From Dicaeum eximium (Eukaryota > Chordata > Aves > Passeriformes > Dicaeidae), in contig VWZP01007940.1 in assembly GCA_013396995.1 (NCBI GenBank), positions 186,001 to 250,000 on the forward strand: a stretch of DNA of 64,000 nucleotides, read 5' to 3'. The position numbers and the translations under genes are program-made. Under the pieces are notes generated by a model that was not told where the DNA came from, made no database searches, and saw only the letters and a program-made list of their open reading frames with translations. Shown in pieces: positions 37,601 through 51,361 of the stretch (position 1 is its first letter; each line of letters starts with the position of its first letter).

Positions 37601-38568
37601 ATGTTGTTTCCTTTAGTCATAAAGCCAGCTATGCCTAAGCATTTCAGATGAAACTGAAGTGCAAGAGAATGTGATATTTTAAAGTTAGTAATCTTCTATG
37701 TTGTGAAGACTTATGATTTCACAGCGTACTGAACAATCACAATACTGTGCACAGGGAGCAGGGTTAATATTAATGCCTAAACTTTTGTTGTCACCTTCAT
37801 CCTTGTTCTTTCCCATCTTTGATAATCTTTCTGTAACTGAAAAATCACAGTACACATGATCTTTTATTTTGCACAATGAGAAGGGGAAACCTGAGTAACA
37901 AGACAGAGCTACTTTCCTCCCTTTGCATTTCTATACAGAAATTTGCATTTCCTTCCCCATAGATATCTCTAGTTTTGTCATACCTGATATTTGTTTGTGA
38001 AAGACAGCTCAACTTCTTTTTGCTTTATGGCAGAGACTTCAGGCAGTTTTGGTTATATCAGGGCTGATAAAGATAATTTTAAAAATTCCTCTAAATATTC
38101 TCTGGTGTGCTGCAATCCATTCAGAACAAACACATGAATCTTACGGGACAGTCACTTTCAAACCTAATAGTTTATTTTTAAATATCATCAAGGAAATAAA
38201 AATAAAACATGCAAAATTTTCAAGAGAATGAATACTTTTATAAATTTTGAAAGTGCTTTGTTATGAAACTCATCTTCAGAATGCTAGAGGCAATTTTAAT
38301 TTGTTTTATTTCTATAACTCTGTAACCGTATTGCTGTGCAATGAATGCCATGACTGGAAAGCAAAAATTGGCAACTCTTCCTACTGTGAGTACCCCAGAG
38401 GTGACACAAAGTAAGAAACCTCACTACAGACAGAGTCTATAAAACCAGCCCATAGACACTCCATCCTATTTACATACAATAGTTTTTTTTTTGATTGTCA
38501 ATGTCTCTAGTTGAAACATTTTGCTTATAAGCAATGAATATTTTGCAGACTTCATTCTGATAACATTC

Positions 38569-38617
38569 TTTGCCCCACAGCAATCACTGATGATTGTTAT
38601 GTGGCAGTTGGGGCAAA
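38569..38617. other. Nested inverted repeat
   Basis: The outer arms TTTGCCCCA (38,569-38,577) and TGGGGCAAA (38,609-38,617) are perfect. An inner stem CAATCA/TGATTG (38,581-38,596) closes on a 4-base loop. It could fold as a small stem-loop, but arms this short do occur by chance in 64 kb. Confidence 0.5.
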
Positions 38618-41600
38618 TATCTACCTGAAATAGCCAATTAGAATTGTTTTTAAGATACCAAGAGAAAAAGAAAGTGCTAACCTTTTATTTCCATGTCAGT
38701 CAGGCAATGCCACATAGTTTAGAGTTGGGTTTTATCTCCTTGCTTATTTCAGTAGATTTCCTCTGAAAGTTGAAGTCCATCTACAGTTGTTCAGTTTTCA
38801 TCTAAACAGTCATCTTGAAATAATTTAATGTGAAATGGGAATATGAGAATCTACATAGCAAGTGGAAAACCAACCAGTGCCTTTTTACATTTTGATCTCA
38901 AGTCTGAAATGAGGCATTCAGATCCCAGTCTGAGAACTGCTAACTTTTGAAATGGTGATCAGCAGCATTTAGTGTATTGTGGAAATAAGCCCCAGGTTTG
39001 AATCAAGGTATTGAAAAGAACAGGTGCTGACCTACATTACAGAAGGAAGATTGAAAAGAAATACGCATAAGTGAAATGTGACAATTTTTATAAAGCACAG
39101 CAAGCAAAATGATAATCGTTACAGTGTAACAAGCAAGATGCAGCCTTCTTGAGGACACTACAGTGACAATTTGATTTTTTGTTATTTGGCATTTTCAGTA
39201 ATGACCTGGAAGAGCAAATAAGCAACATTTTTAGCTAGCACCTTTTCAAGTGATAGAGATAATCATAAGAGTAGACGAATATTGTGAAGGTATGTTGTGA
39301 ATGAGCAAGAAAATAACAACAAGGACAACTGGGAAAATTTTCCACATAGGTAAGGGTTAGAAGTTGATGACTGTAGATGTCTCTGTAAATAATGCAGTCC
39401 AAGGTTGCAATAGACACTTTGTAAAGGTTTAATCTATGTGAAAAGGAATTGGAAGGTTTTATTTTTGTCTTCATGTGCATGAAAACATGGTAATAAGTCT
39501 ATTTATGTGACTTTGATATGAATGTACATAGAATATACGACTTGGTTGTTGATATTTTTCTTTACCAGACAGGTGTTGACAGATAAGAATTTATTTATGC
39601 TGAATAAAATTGCAGCAGATTATATAATAAGGAAGAGGGTGGAATTATGTGTTGCTTGACTGAGCAATGCCTAAGGGCAGGAAAGAGCATAACAACAGAA
39701 GTGTGGGGAAAATTAAAAAAAAAAAAATTATAACAGCATTTTATAAAACATGATAACCAAGAGAAATGGCTACAGAAAGCAAAACACTGGCTCAATAAGA
39801 GACATATTTTTCTGAGTCTGGAAGAAGTTTTACAGCAACATATTTTCTGAACAGAAGTGGTGGATTCATTTGCCCCCCAAAAACCCAAAATGTGTCATTG
39901 AAAAAAACCCGCACCTGCATTAGAATAATGGAATACACTATTTTTCCTTGAATCCCTGATTTTTTATGATTTACATCTATTTCCATAAGTGACTGTACCA
40001 TTTTCTTCACTTAAAAATTTAGTTAGTATGATGGATGAATGAGTACTGGTAAATGAAAAGCATAGAACATCTTGAAGAAAAAAAAATAATAAATTATTTT
40101 AAAACAGAAGCTTCTGCTAGTCAGATCCTGATCATCATAATTCAGTGATGGAGATGATCATGATTGTCATTACAGTGGGGTTTTAAAAACTTTAGACACT
40201 TTCTAAGGGTCAATAACAATACATTTCTTTAGCACTATAGGGCCTTGTTCACTGTGTTTGGGATATTTGTATAAGGTATTTTAATACTATTCACCTTGAA
40301 GGTTACTGGGGAAGAAAATGGGATTCTGTGACTAAAACTAAAATGTAATGATAAAGCACGGTGAGGCTGATCCCTTAAGTCTTATTATCTTAGGTCCCTA
40401 ATTATCAATTTGCACACTAGAATTGTACAAATTGCATTTCTTGATGCTGTTAATACAGCTAAAGTGATACAATTACTTCTGGAATTGAGACAATTTCTTT
40501 GGTTCACAGTTTCTTCAAGACTAGTAATTATTTTCCTCTGGAAAACAATTATAGCTCTAGGAAAAAAAGTAGGTGTGATTGATGGACCTGTAACAACATT
40601 CTGGAGCCATAGGCCATTCAGTATTGTGCAGGATTCACCCAAACTACCAGGTCCATTGCATTTCCTGGAAGGACATGGAAAATTGTAATGAGCATGGACA
40701 GAATGACAGAATACTTCACTGTGAGTGTATTAACAAAACAGGCTGTGTGCTTGAATTTACCACCAATGAGAAAAAGCTTTTATGCATGGTCAGTAAAAAC
40801 AGAAAGCTGCATCCCTTGAGGAATAGAGATGTGTCATGACAGAGAAGAGGTGAAAAGTCCCAAAAGACAGCCTTGGTATATAATGAGGGAATTAAATATT
40901 CTTATGCAGGGAAGGAGCAGTTTGACTGATTTGGACAGAACTTCCTAGAAAGGTTCTTTAACCGTGTAAACCCAGTGATCCTCAGCCATAAGTTCTTGTC
41001 CCATTTTGTCCTCTGTGTTTTGCAGAGCTACAGGAAAAGAAGAAAGGAACTGATCAAGCTGAGAAAGCAATCTTCCTTTTTTTACTTGTTCTTCCTGATG
41101 ACAAGTAGGATAACTTTTCTTTCCCCCATTAAACAGTAAATTAACTGAAAAAAGGAAAAAAAAAGGAAGTTATGAAGGACCACAAAAATACACACTTAAA
41201 ACTATCCTCAGGTCTCAGGTCTCAGAAAAAAAAAGTTGATTTTTTTTTTCTTTTTGGCTTTTTTTAAGTTTCGCTTTAAAATACAGTAGTATAGGTGTGT
41301 TTAGAGTTGATATCCTTCAAGCAAATTACTTTAAAAACTTACATAAAATGTAAAAAGGGTTTATCAAATTTAGCAAACGAAGTATTCCATTACAAGGCAA
41401 ACAAAATATTTTGGTTAACTAAAAAGTATTTATGACTTTTCTTCACTGAAGAACAAAATCTGAACAAAGCCAAAATCACTTCGTAATTTTTTTTCCCTTT
41501 TGTGTTCTTTTTTCCCTTAAAATCCTAAGAACTGTGGTAGGTGTCTTTCGGTTGAAGTCTAACACCTGCACAGAGAGCATTCTAAAAATACTGTTCCCTT

Positions 41601-44279
41601 TTAAAGAAGTCAAGTAACTTAATTTTCACTGATCTGAGAGACAATTGGTAATACTTCGAATTTCCCAGGATTAGGGTGATTTGCTGATTTTTTGTGTATG
41701 ACAGTGCTTCTTATTCAATTTGTGTGTTTTACAAATAAATCTGACTTGATCAAATCTGTTCAGAGTAATCCTTACTAATATAAGCTTTGTTTTATCTTCA
41801 AGTTTAGATCTTACTAAAGAAATACTGGTTTTGATTTAAAAAAAAAAGACAGAAAAATGAAAGATTGTTTTCTACAATGGTGTGACTGAAAACACATGGC
41901 ATGTGACGCCTTGAAATTTTGCCGCTTAAAGCATTGTATGATTTCAGTTCTTTGCTTGTGCACTTGCTATGCTACTAAGAAAATGTTCTGCGAGGAACAA
42001 AAATATTTTGAAATATGTAATAGTCTTTATATAAATTGTATGTATTTATCATGGCCATAGTAAAGTGTCATGGATACTAGTAAAGTTTATTGAAAGAATT
42101 CAATGCAGGCTCTTAGGCCTTGGGACTAGGTATGAACGGCAGGTCTTTCTTGCAAGCCTTGAAACTGTCTGTGAATGTACTCATCAGATAGGTTTTGAAG
42201 TGTTAAGCCTCTGGAAAGTTCTTTTTACACTGCTGGTACTTCTCATGAGTTGTTGATAAAATATTGAGAGTTCCACAACTTATGATGCAGTTTTGGAAAG
42301 ACAAAAGGGTTTCTTTGGATTTCAGAGACAAAAAAAAAAGTGAGGCTGTCAACAGAGAACTTGAATTAAAACCTTTTTTAAGAAGTCAGAAGTGATGAGT
42401 GCTTAGTTCCTAGACTGGTACTTCTGACTTATGAACATGCTTGGAATGCAAGGAGCTGGATGTACTTTAGCTCTCTACTCCCACAAGACACTCCTAGGTA
42501 GCTAAAATGAGCTACATGAGTAAAGTTCATAGCCTTCAGAAGAGAGCCCAGACATTCTGTTTTTTCTCAGATCAAGAGCTGCATACTTCAGCTCAGATAA
42601 ATATAGTTTACATTTATGCATCACCTTTAAAATAAAAATCACTAAATTTCCATCTAGAAAAGATTTAAAGTGGCACTGAACTGCTATAATTTTTTTCAAT
42701 ATATAATTGCAAAATAGCTCTATTATTCTACCTGCCTGAAGAGCCTTGTGCTAAAGTTCGTACTATATATATATATAGTCATTTTATCTAAAGATCATTT
42801 TAATCAATAAATTTTGCAAAAGCCTGATTGATAGCTAAATATAACCCATCATCTGGGAATTGTTGTCCAAATTTGCCAAGATTCATAGTTCACAGCCTGT
42901 CATGGTCTTATATTAAACCTAGGTATTTCTTCTGCAATTTTCAGTTCTGTCAAGTTACACATTCAAGGCAGATTGTGACTATGACAGTGTCAGTGCTGAA
43001 AACATTCCACTGTGAGTACACACCCTAAAAAGCCTTTTGATTTGTGTGAGTAGAAAAAGAGATTTATTGGGATAGTGAAGTAACAGTAAGCCTTGGAGTT
43101 TACTGTAGTTTTCACAGGTTTTCACTTTCTCATGACTGCCTGAAGTAAGCAAGCATGTTATTCAGAAAAGATCAGAAAGTAATTCTGTCCTAATTTATGG
43201 GCAGAAAGTTGGGGACTTTCTTGTCAGTAAAGACTGTGAAGCAGCAAGATGACTGCTTCAGAGGTATCAGAAAAATGTCATACTATCACTTATAATAACT
43301 CATGGAATATTTGTTTGTCTCAGCAAAGCTGTAGGTGTCTCCTTTTATAAAGAGCAACTCACAGTTCTCCATATCTCAATATTTCCTGTTGAGAAAGCAA
43401 TAAAAATTCTGTTGAAATGTCCAGTTTTCATCTCAAAAGTTAGTGAGGCCTTGAGCCACAGAGTAGCTATATTTCTGAGAGAAATCCATTTTCACACAGC
43501 TGAGAGGTAAATACTATATTGTTTCCTAATATTATGAAGGTATTAATGAAACTGTTGTTTTAAATATAAATAAATGTTCAATACTTGCAACACCTAATGG
43601 TAATACCATTCTGTCTAGAAAGCAGTGAAATCTAGACTATTTTATTTCAGTTTTATAAGCAATTTAATTCCTAGGTCCAGATTTTTGAATGTACACTACA
43701 AAGGAGTTATCATTTTGTATAGAATATTGCTTAATAATAGTTCTCAATTGCTTTTCCATGTAAGAGAGGAATTTCAGAAAGTATTTCATCCCCTCAAATT
43801 TAAATTTATGTAATTGCATGGACAGTTCAAACACACACTGAAAAAAAAATATATATATATGAAAGAAAGATGATGTTTCCTTTAAAGATTTCAAGCTTTC
43901 TCCCACTATTATAATGGTTTTTCATATGTTTCACTTGAAAGGGTACTCACTTAATATGTGTAATACTGGACCTAATGTGTCCAAAGACTTTTAGGGAAAC
44001 ATGTAGAACCGTAGAACTTTTATCAGCTTTGGATGAAAGAGAATCTGTTTTAAAGATAATACTAACACAGCACTGAGCTAAAGCAAGGCTAAAAATAAGA
44101 TCAGAATATTGTTTCTATTTCTTGAGGTTTTTTGAAAAAAACTGAAACAAGCTTGGCCCAAAGTGTTTTATATCTTGATGCATAAGTAGTTTTGGAGGGT
44201 GGGGTGCTGGTGTTTGTGTGAAATGTGTGTAATCTCAAATAGAGTATAGTCCATGTTGGTAACAACAAGGGCAAATAAC

Positions 44280-44960
44280 TCCTTGAGGGAAGGGGATCCA
44301 GGAGCCCACCATGGTGCCATCAGCAGCACCAGCAGTGGTGTCACCTGCAGGAGTCCCATCCTGCCCAGCCTGAGCGAGACACAAAGGTCCCCAGGGACGA
44401 GATGTGATCTAGGCCAAGACAGAAAACTGAGTCGTCAAGTTGAGATTAGATCTGCAAACAGCAACCAAGGTTAACCACTGTGCAGTGATCAGCTGGCAAA
44501 TCCAGAGTAATGAGGTCCTCAGTCTGCAGGACAGGCTCTGGATCAGCAAGGGAAATAGTCAGGCACAAGGCTGACTGTGAGGCAAACAGGGAGCAAGGGT
44601 GGGAGCTTTAGCTTAAAAACAGTTTCTGAAAGAAGGCAGAGTAGCTTCAGTAAGTGCTCCAGCTTCATTAACAGCAGCTTTATTCATGGTCACTGCCTGT
44701 GCTTTTTATAAATTGACCCTCATCCAAATCATCAAGAATGGGGAGATGAGCTCAGATCTCTGACAGAACAAAAATTTTGACCCCACTTCTCCCAGGAGTC
44801 TGAAATTTGAACTATTTTAAAAAGAGGCCTGATCAATCATCACAGAATCTTGCAGGTGCAAGGCCAGCTTCAGGAGCAAGGTGGGAGGTCTTAACTGCAG
44901 CAGAAATACCTCTCACAGTTAAGGAGAAAAGTTGCTTTTTTTCTGCTCCTGGAGAAAATA
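44280..44960 (-). mobile_element. Possible endogenous retroviral LTR (ERVK/alpharetrovirus-like core promoter)
   Basis: A region of higher GC than its flanks. On the minus strand TATAAAAAG (44,702-44,710) is followed about 20 bases later by AATAAAGC (44,677-44,684). That close TATA-to-AATAAA spacing is typical of bird retroviral LTRs with a very short R region, and is unusual elsewhere. The sequence to the left (44,280-44,670) would be U5, and that to the right U3. I do not recognise the exact family, and the outer boundaries are guesses. No viral coding sequence is visible on either side. Confidence 0.4.
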
Positions 44961-45072
44961 AAGATTTAAAATGCATGTCTTTGTATCCTTCTTTTTGTGA
45001 TGTCAGTGAGCTAGAAATATATTAGGGAGTAATTCTCTAATATTGTAACTAAGTAGTGGAGTGGGCATTGGG

Positions 45073-45217
45073 GATTTTTTTTCTTTCCCCATTTTTTTTT
45101 TTGTTTTGTTTTGTTGTTGTTCTTGTTGTTCTTGTTCTTCTTGTTCTTCTTGTTGTTTGGTTGGTTGGTTGGTTTGTTTGTTTAGGGTTTTTTGGTTGGT
45201 TTGTTCTGTTTTTTTCT
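45073..45217 (+). repeat. T/G-only low-complexity tract
   Basis: About 145 bp nearly free of A, with TTTTG, TTGTTC, TTGG and TTTGTTTG words. The open frame across it encodes only V/L/F/W residues and is a repeat artefact. It reads like the reverse complement of the tract at 37,395-37,600. Confidence 0.9.
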
Positions 45218-48200
45218 TGTCAAGGAAGTAATGGTATTAAATTTAGGTTTACTGCTTTTTAGTGACAAGGTAATGCAGTTTTGAGTGCTGGAAGATTCAT
45301 GCTCTTTCATCCATATAGTTTATCTTCATTAAAGTAAATAAGCAGGACTGGAGTTTATAAAGAAACAGTTTACTGTAAGGTAATACTGCAGTTCATATTT
45401 GTTTCTTGCCCAAACTGAAGTTAGCCCTGCAGGGAAGAGCCCTGTATGAGAAAGGGATAATTCAGAAAACAGCATTATCACTTTCTACTTAGCCTGTGAC
45501 TAACCCATGCTCTAAAACAACTTAGTTGCGTGTTTGGACCTTCCTGGTAGGCTACTTTGATTTTTCATTATGTTTAAAATACGAATCTCAATGAAAGTGA
45601 TTTTATCCTGCCTGTGTGAAAAGCAGAGGAAGCACTGGTAGAAGGAAAAGCAGCTAGAGGGTATCAGAGGTCCCTTATTAAACTTGGTGACACTAATGTG
45701 TGCTCTCCCATGAGTACAATTAAAGCTAAAGTGAGATGGTGGAACACTATAAACTTTAGCAAAGAATTGGTTGATAGGCAAGAAATCATTTCAGCAAAGT
45801 AATGAGAAAACTGTTCCTCTGAGATGTGCTGTGGAACTAACATGCATAATTTTTGCTCTGTCTCAGAAATTCTGCAATACTAATAGACCATAGAGGAAAA
45901 GAAAATCATTAAGTGACCAGGAATGAATCTTTGCCTATTTTGCAACATGATGAACAGAAGATAATCCTCTTTAACTGTGTCATATTTGTTTTATTACACT
46001 GATAGTGCTATTAGGATGCTGAACAGTCTAAAATAATGTTATTTCCTGTTCAATTTATTGTGAAATTGTGACTTCTAGTTTTTCCAGTTATAAAATCAAA
46101 CAAAATTATGTTGGAAATAAAAACTGAACAGGAATTAATACTCCACTACAGGTATTACGTTCTTTTTGAAGAGTTTATGTGTAGAACAGTCCCAACTGGG
46201 TAATGTCTTTTATGCAAATTATTTAAAAAATAATATAAACAAATAATCCATGATATAGATATTGCTCACTTCCCCCTCCCTTTGCTTCCCTTCTTTAAAT
46301 ATTTGCTTATAGGGATTTTTAATAGATCTGTGTATGTACACATCATAAGTTTGTACTAAAAGTAAAATACACCTATTATTTAATATAACATGAATTAATA
46401 TATTTTAATTTATTATCTATATGAGAAAATAAATTCTTTCATTGCATTAAAAAAACTGAGTGATACAAAAAAAGTGAAATAATGCTCATTTTTCATATTT
46501 ATATTGGAATTAGTTAAAATTTACACCTGATGAATGTTTCTTACAGTCCATCCTTGTCAGAAAAGGTTAGGGACTCCAAATGGGAGTATTCATTTGGATT
46601 ATTTAATGATAACTTTATGAAACAAAAAACTTCTTCTGGTAGACCTAAAATTTTCATGACCCACTCTCTTTTAGATTTTTTAAGGAACATTCAGGTGTCA
46701 CTAGGGAAAGCATTGGAACTGATGCTGACCATCTCTTCTCCCAGTCCTTTCCTTTCTTGGTCCAGGGAACTACATATTTTCAGTGTAAGCAAAATATCAT
46801 GTTGGAAGAAGCCTGACACCTTTCCACAGCCCTGGCCAGCTTTCAGTGAGGTTGAACCACAATGAGACAGCAATGCACTTAAACTGAGGTTTCAGAAAGG
46901 TCCTGTGTCTCATGTTCAGCATTAGCTGTGCACTCATTTACATACTTGTAATAAATGGCAGCATTAGACACAGCAAAGGAAGGAGCTCTGCCAAGGTGAG
47001 TAGAGCACTGGGCTGGTGTATGATATGCAGAGAGCATCACCATCTGAAGGTCTCTTTGGAATTATGCACGGAATAAAGAAATTTGTTCCAGATAGAAGGA
47101 AAGCAGCAAATTGGTTATGCTTAATGTTTCAGTGGTATTCAGGTGAGCTTTTCAGAGACTGTATGTGTGTATAAATATTTGTATCCTATTATTTCTGAAA
47201 GACAAGAGGATAGTTAGTCCCTTTTGTCCTTCTGTTATGCAAACAGAGAATTAAATGTTTACACATTTCATGAGACAACTTGTTCTCAGAATCCAAATAA
47301 TCTCAAGGGATTCTTCTCTATGTAACAGTTGCCACAGTCTCTGAAAATAGTGGTAGAATTGGAAGAAAAAGGCAGACATTTCACTGAGTGGGGGCTGAGC
47401 CGTTTTCCCAATGTTTAAATCTTATCAATATCACAACCAAAAGCTTCCAGATTTCACAAGGCAGCAATATTAGTTGTCAATACACAAAGAAACTCCCTTT
47501 TGAAAATAAAGTTGCTTCCACAACAAGGAATTCCCATCACTCCTTGCAATCAGGTAAAAAAAAAAAAACCCTGACATTTCTGGTCACTGCTAACCATCCT
47601 TGTGAAAATCACAAGAAGAGTCTCCAAGGAACAGTTAGGGTTCCATTATCTGTGGCCCTCAGGGGACCTTCAGTCATAATGGCCCTGGCCTCAGAAGAGG
47701 TTAGTCAACATATTTCCAAGTAATTTTGCTTTTTCATCCAGAATTTGTAGTTTCATCAAAATACATTGCTATTAGCAGCTTGCCAGTATTAATGAAGTAT
47801 GAATAGGGAATGATTCTCAGAGAAAGGGAAGGGTAGTAACAAGCATGAAGAAAGGCTGAAAGGTGTCAGTAAGGAGAATTATCACTAGGCAGCAGCATCT
47901 TCAACTCTCCCAGGAGTTCTGTAAGAGGTTTATTATATTCCCAGATTTTTTGGAATTTGAGCTTCAGGTAAACCTATTTAATAATTACTGCTCCAAAGGG
48001 GGAAAAAAGAAACCACTTGCACAGACGTTTGTCCTACAACCTAGCACAGTATTTGCATATATTGTCCCATTCTAACTGGACAGAGGAAGGACTTGAGCAT
48101 CCAAATCCTTCTGCAAGGCCAATGATGTAATGTGAAAGTCAGTAGCTCCTTCCTCACTTAAAGTGTACTTGTGCTTTGGTGGGAGGTGAGAAAGGACAGA

Positions 48201-51200
48201 GAGACATCTTTTGCACACTTGTATCACTACAGAACAAACCTGACTGAATGTAAGAAATGTCTCATGGAATAGGAATGTTTTTTCCTTAGGCTGATCTATC
48301 TTTTTTTCCCCTATGATTTTGTTCTTTGTCTTCTTTCAATGTATGGTATTATTCTTATCACTATTTTTATTCTTTCCACATTGTTTCACCATTCCACATT
48401 CTGTCTACTCTTTTTTCCTATTCCTTCTTTATTCTCAGTTTGCAGCATTTTTCATCATCAGGCAGCCCTTTTGTCCTTTTTCTACTTTTCCTCTCCTTTT
48501 TCCTCCTCTTATGTAGGAAGGAAACAATAAAGAAAATGCAAGTAAAAATGTACTGGTGCATCCACGTGGGACCTTGTAGAATTAAATGCAACAAGCTTGT
48601 GATCTGCAGAACTAAAATCAATCAATTGCAATTAAAATACCAACCAGTTCAATATTGTAACTCAAATATTTATTCAAAATTAATGAGTGATTACAGTATC
48701 TATTCCCCTGCATATGTCTAGCTACTAAGTGTTACAGAATCCATTCAGTTTCTTTAAATGAAAAATGGATTATGTAAGTATGGTATTTCATTACTGAGAT
48801 TCATTCTTTTGTGAAATAGTTTTATTTGTAAACTGCTTTTCTAACTACAGCTAGTTAAAAACACTATTGGAATAAAACATGTCTGAAGCCCAGGAACAAA
48901 TAGCAATGCACTGCTGGAAGTGGGCTTGGAGGAAAAATCCAGTGTGACTGGCATTATTCTGAGACATGTAATTCTTTGGAATATATCAAGGGTTTTTATA
49001 TGGATGGTATTGTTTCTTGCAATCATTCCAGTCAGAAAGGGACTTCATTTGTCAGCTGGCAATTGATTGATTTAAAATAAAATTGAAATAAGGTACAATG
49101 GTGTACAAAATTCTTCTGCAAAGATATGGAGTCAATATCTCTGCTGCTTTTATGCTAATGACCTGATTAATAGCAAACAGCCAGGCTTGGAGGAATAGGT
49201 TTTGCCTTTGCTTTGTTTTCTTCCTCAGTCTGTCTGTCATTTGCATGGTGACTTTTTAGCTAGATAGGAAACTGAATCAGATAAATGTTGTTAGTCACAG
49301 GAGCATGAATGCAAGACAGGGATAAGAACCAGTAGGATGTAGGCATCCCTTAGATTTCATTATGTTTTGTTTTAATGTAAAGATGAACCTTATATAGAAC
49401 TGATTTTTAACAGAAGAGGTGAACTCTTATATGCAAACTGACATCTGAATTTTCCTGAGAGGCCACACATTTCTCTCTGACACTTAATTTACTTGTTCTT
49501 ATTTGGGCCAAAGCATGGCCGCACTATTCCACTTATTTCAATATGAAAATGGATCCTTGCTAGATGAAACAGCATGCTCTCTACCTTTCCAGATAATATT
49601 CTGTTTCAGTAGGAGTTAAAATTTCCCTTGCACTTTGTCAACTCAAGCTGTGATTCTGTGGATGGATGAAAGAATCAGCTGGCAAAGAGGGGAATTTCAG
49701 CTCAGGTTACACAATCACATTCTTTTTCTCAATAGGTCAAAATGAAACAAAATGTTCTATTTGACTCCAAGTGTTTTTCTTGTATTTTTTTTCTTTTTTC
49801 ACCATGATAAGAAATAAAGCTTGTTGACATTTTGGACTGAGTTAAACTTAAATCTTACTCACCAATCTCTAAAGCAAAATTTCCCCCATCATCTTGGGCC
49901 TTGGTTTTTATTTTGTCTGCATCTTAATGTCAAGTGGCTAAAGGGCAGAAGATATCTCCTGGCTGGTTTGTCCTTGCCAAAGGCCACAGAGACCTAGATT
50001 AAACACTGAAAAAAAGAAAAAAAAAAGTTTTCATTTGTGTTTAGACTGCATTTAAACCTATTTCCTGATAAGCAGTCTAGTGGTCTCCTTGGTATCCTGG
50101 TTTCCTATTTAGAATAGAAGTTATTAGCTACAGGATGAGGACTGCAGAAAAATCAAGCTTCTGAAATGTTATGACAGATACAAATGATTGTTTCTTTTCA
50201 TTCTTTTCTTTCCCAAATAAAAAAAACAAACAACACAACCCTTCTAGAGATGTATAATGATAAAGGCAGCAACCTATGCAGCTGTCTCACTAGATATCTT
50301 CAACCAAATTCAATAAAAAATGAGTTATGTGAATCATGTCTCTGCCTTACCCATTGAGATGCCAAAGTCTGGATGAGTGAGTGCATGATTTGAGAGCCCA
50401 TGTTTTAGGGATAAAAATTGCTCTTTCTGGTAAGTTTGCAGATAGATATCTAGGCAGAACACGAACAAGCACATTAATGAAATAAAATCAAGCTTGACTA
50501 GAATAAGCAAGTTTCTGTCTCAGGAAAGGGTTTGTTTGTAGTGTAGTTGGCAGTTCCTTTGAAATAATGGGCTACACTGACTGGCACTAATAAGCATGGC
50601 CAGAGGAATTTCAGATCGAAAAATAAATGGAGCAGAGCAAAGTAGGACAAAGGTGTTGCCAAGTGCCCTCCTTGCAAACACACAAGGATGTGTCAGTGTA
50701 AGAATAATGTGCTCAGATCTGCTCAGCAATACCAGGAGCACCAGCTGCAGGTTTGATCAGAGATGGAGAAATTTGCCTTGCTGAGGTATTTGTGTCTTTC
50801 TAAAATAATGACTGAGGCAAGTGACTAGCATTAGCTGAAGGTTTCTCAGGCTCTTTTGATTTTTACCAGTTCCTAAATGTGTTAAAAACCTCTGTAATGG
50901 AGGATGTAACAGCGAATGACTCACAGATGAATTTGTTATGTTGTCAAATGCTGCTTTTCAAAGACAGCCTGCTTGTTACTATAGTGGCAGATATACAAAA
51001 GTCTGTGGGGTTGCTTTTGTTTTGGGATAAGGTCTTTTTCCGTTGTGTGTGGAGTTTTTCTGCCTATATCCATTACTTGATGTAGATGGTACATTTATGC
51101 TGGAAACAAGAAGTATAAAGAGAGTGGTCAGAAGACAAATATCAATCAGCTGGTTTTACCTGAGAATATTGGAAAAAAATTACAATTTCCAAAGTTTCTG

Positions 51201-51229
51201 AACATTTATCTATGCATGTTTGCTTGCAG

Positions 51230-51361
51230 GAGTCCACTACTCCAGATGCACACAATGCTGTCCAGGTTTTGACTGTACAGCAAATTTCAATGTATTAACA
51301 GTTGGCATTTTATTTGTGGCTTCACCCTTTACTTCCCAATACACAGCACTTCAGCTTCAGG
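51230..51361 (+). other. Weak candidate internal exon (132 bp)
   Basis: A TTGCTTGCAG acceptor-like end at 51,229 and a CAGG|GTAAGA donor-like start at 51,362 bound exactly 132 bp. One frame stays open through both boundaries and splits codons equally at each end (a symmetric 1-1 exon). The 43-residue peptide has a CTQCCPGFDC cysteine cluster and a hydrophobic VLTVGILFVA stretch. I know no protein with this sequence. No neighbouring exon was identified, so this may be coincidence. Confidence 0.15.

Larger units (their letters stand above)
36481..44279. other. AT-rich non-coding stretch
   Basis: No recognised gene. Notable items are the A-rich tract at 37,395-37,600, a bracketed inverted repeat at 38,569-38,617, a long A/T-rich patch at about 41,140-41,270, and short (TA)n runs at about 42,765-42,777 and 43,849-43,860. 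Open frames are short and featureless. Confidence 0.6.

Noticed and set aside
46530..46865. 111-codon plus-strand open frame as a small gene
   Set aside because: No recognisable motif, no supporting promoter or splice context, and an overlapping frame is open on the other strand.
48296..48721. Overlapping F/S/L-rich frames, up to 131 codons, that resemble membrane segments
   Set aside because: They arise from a pyrimidine-rich stretch that is open in three frames at once, which is typical of low complexity and not of a gene.
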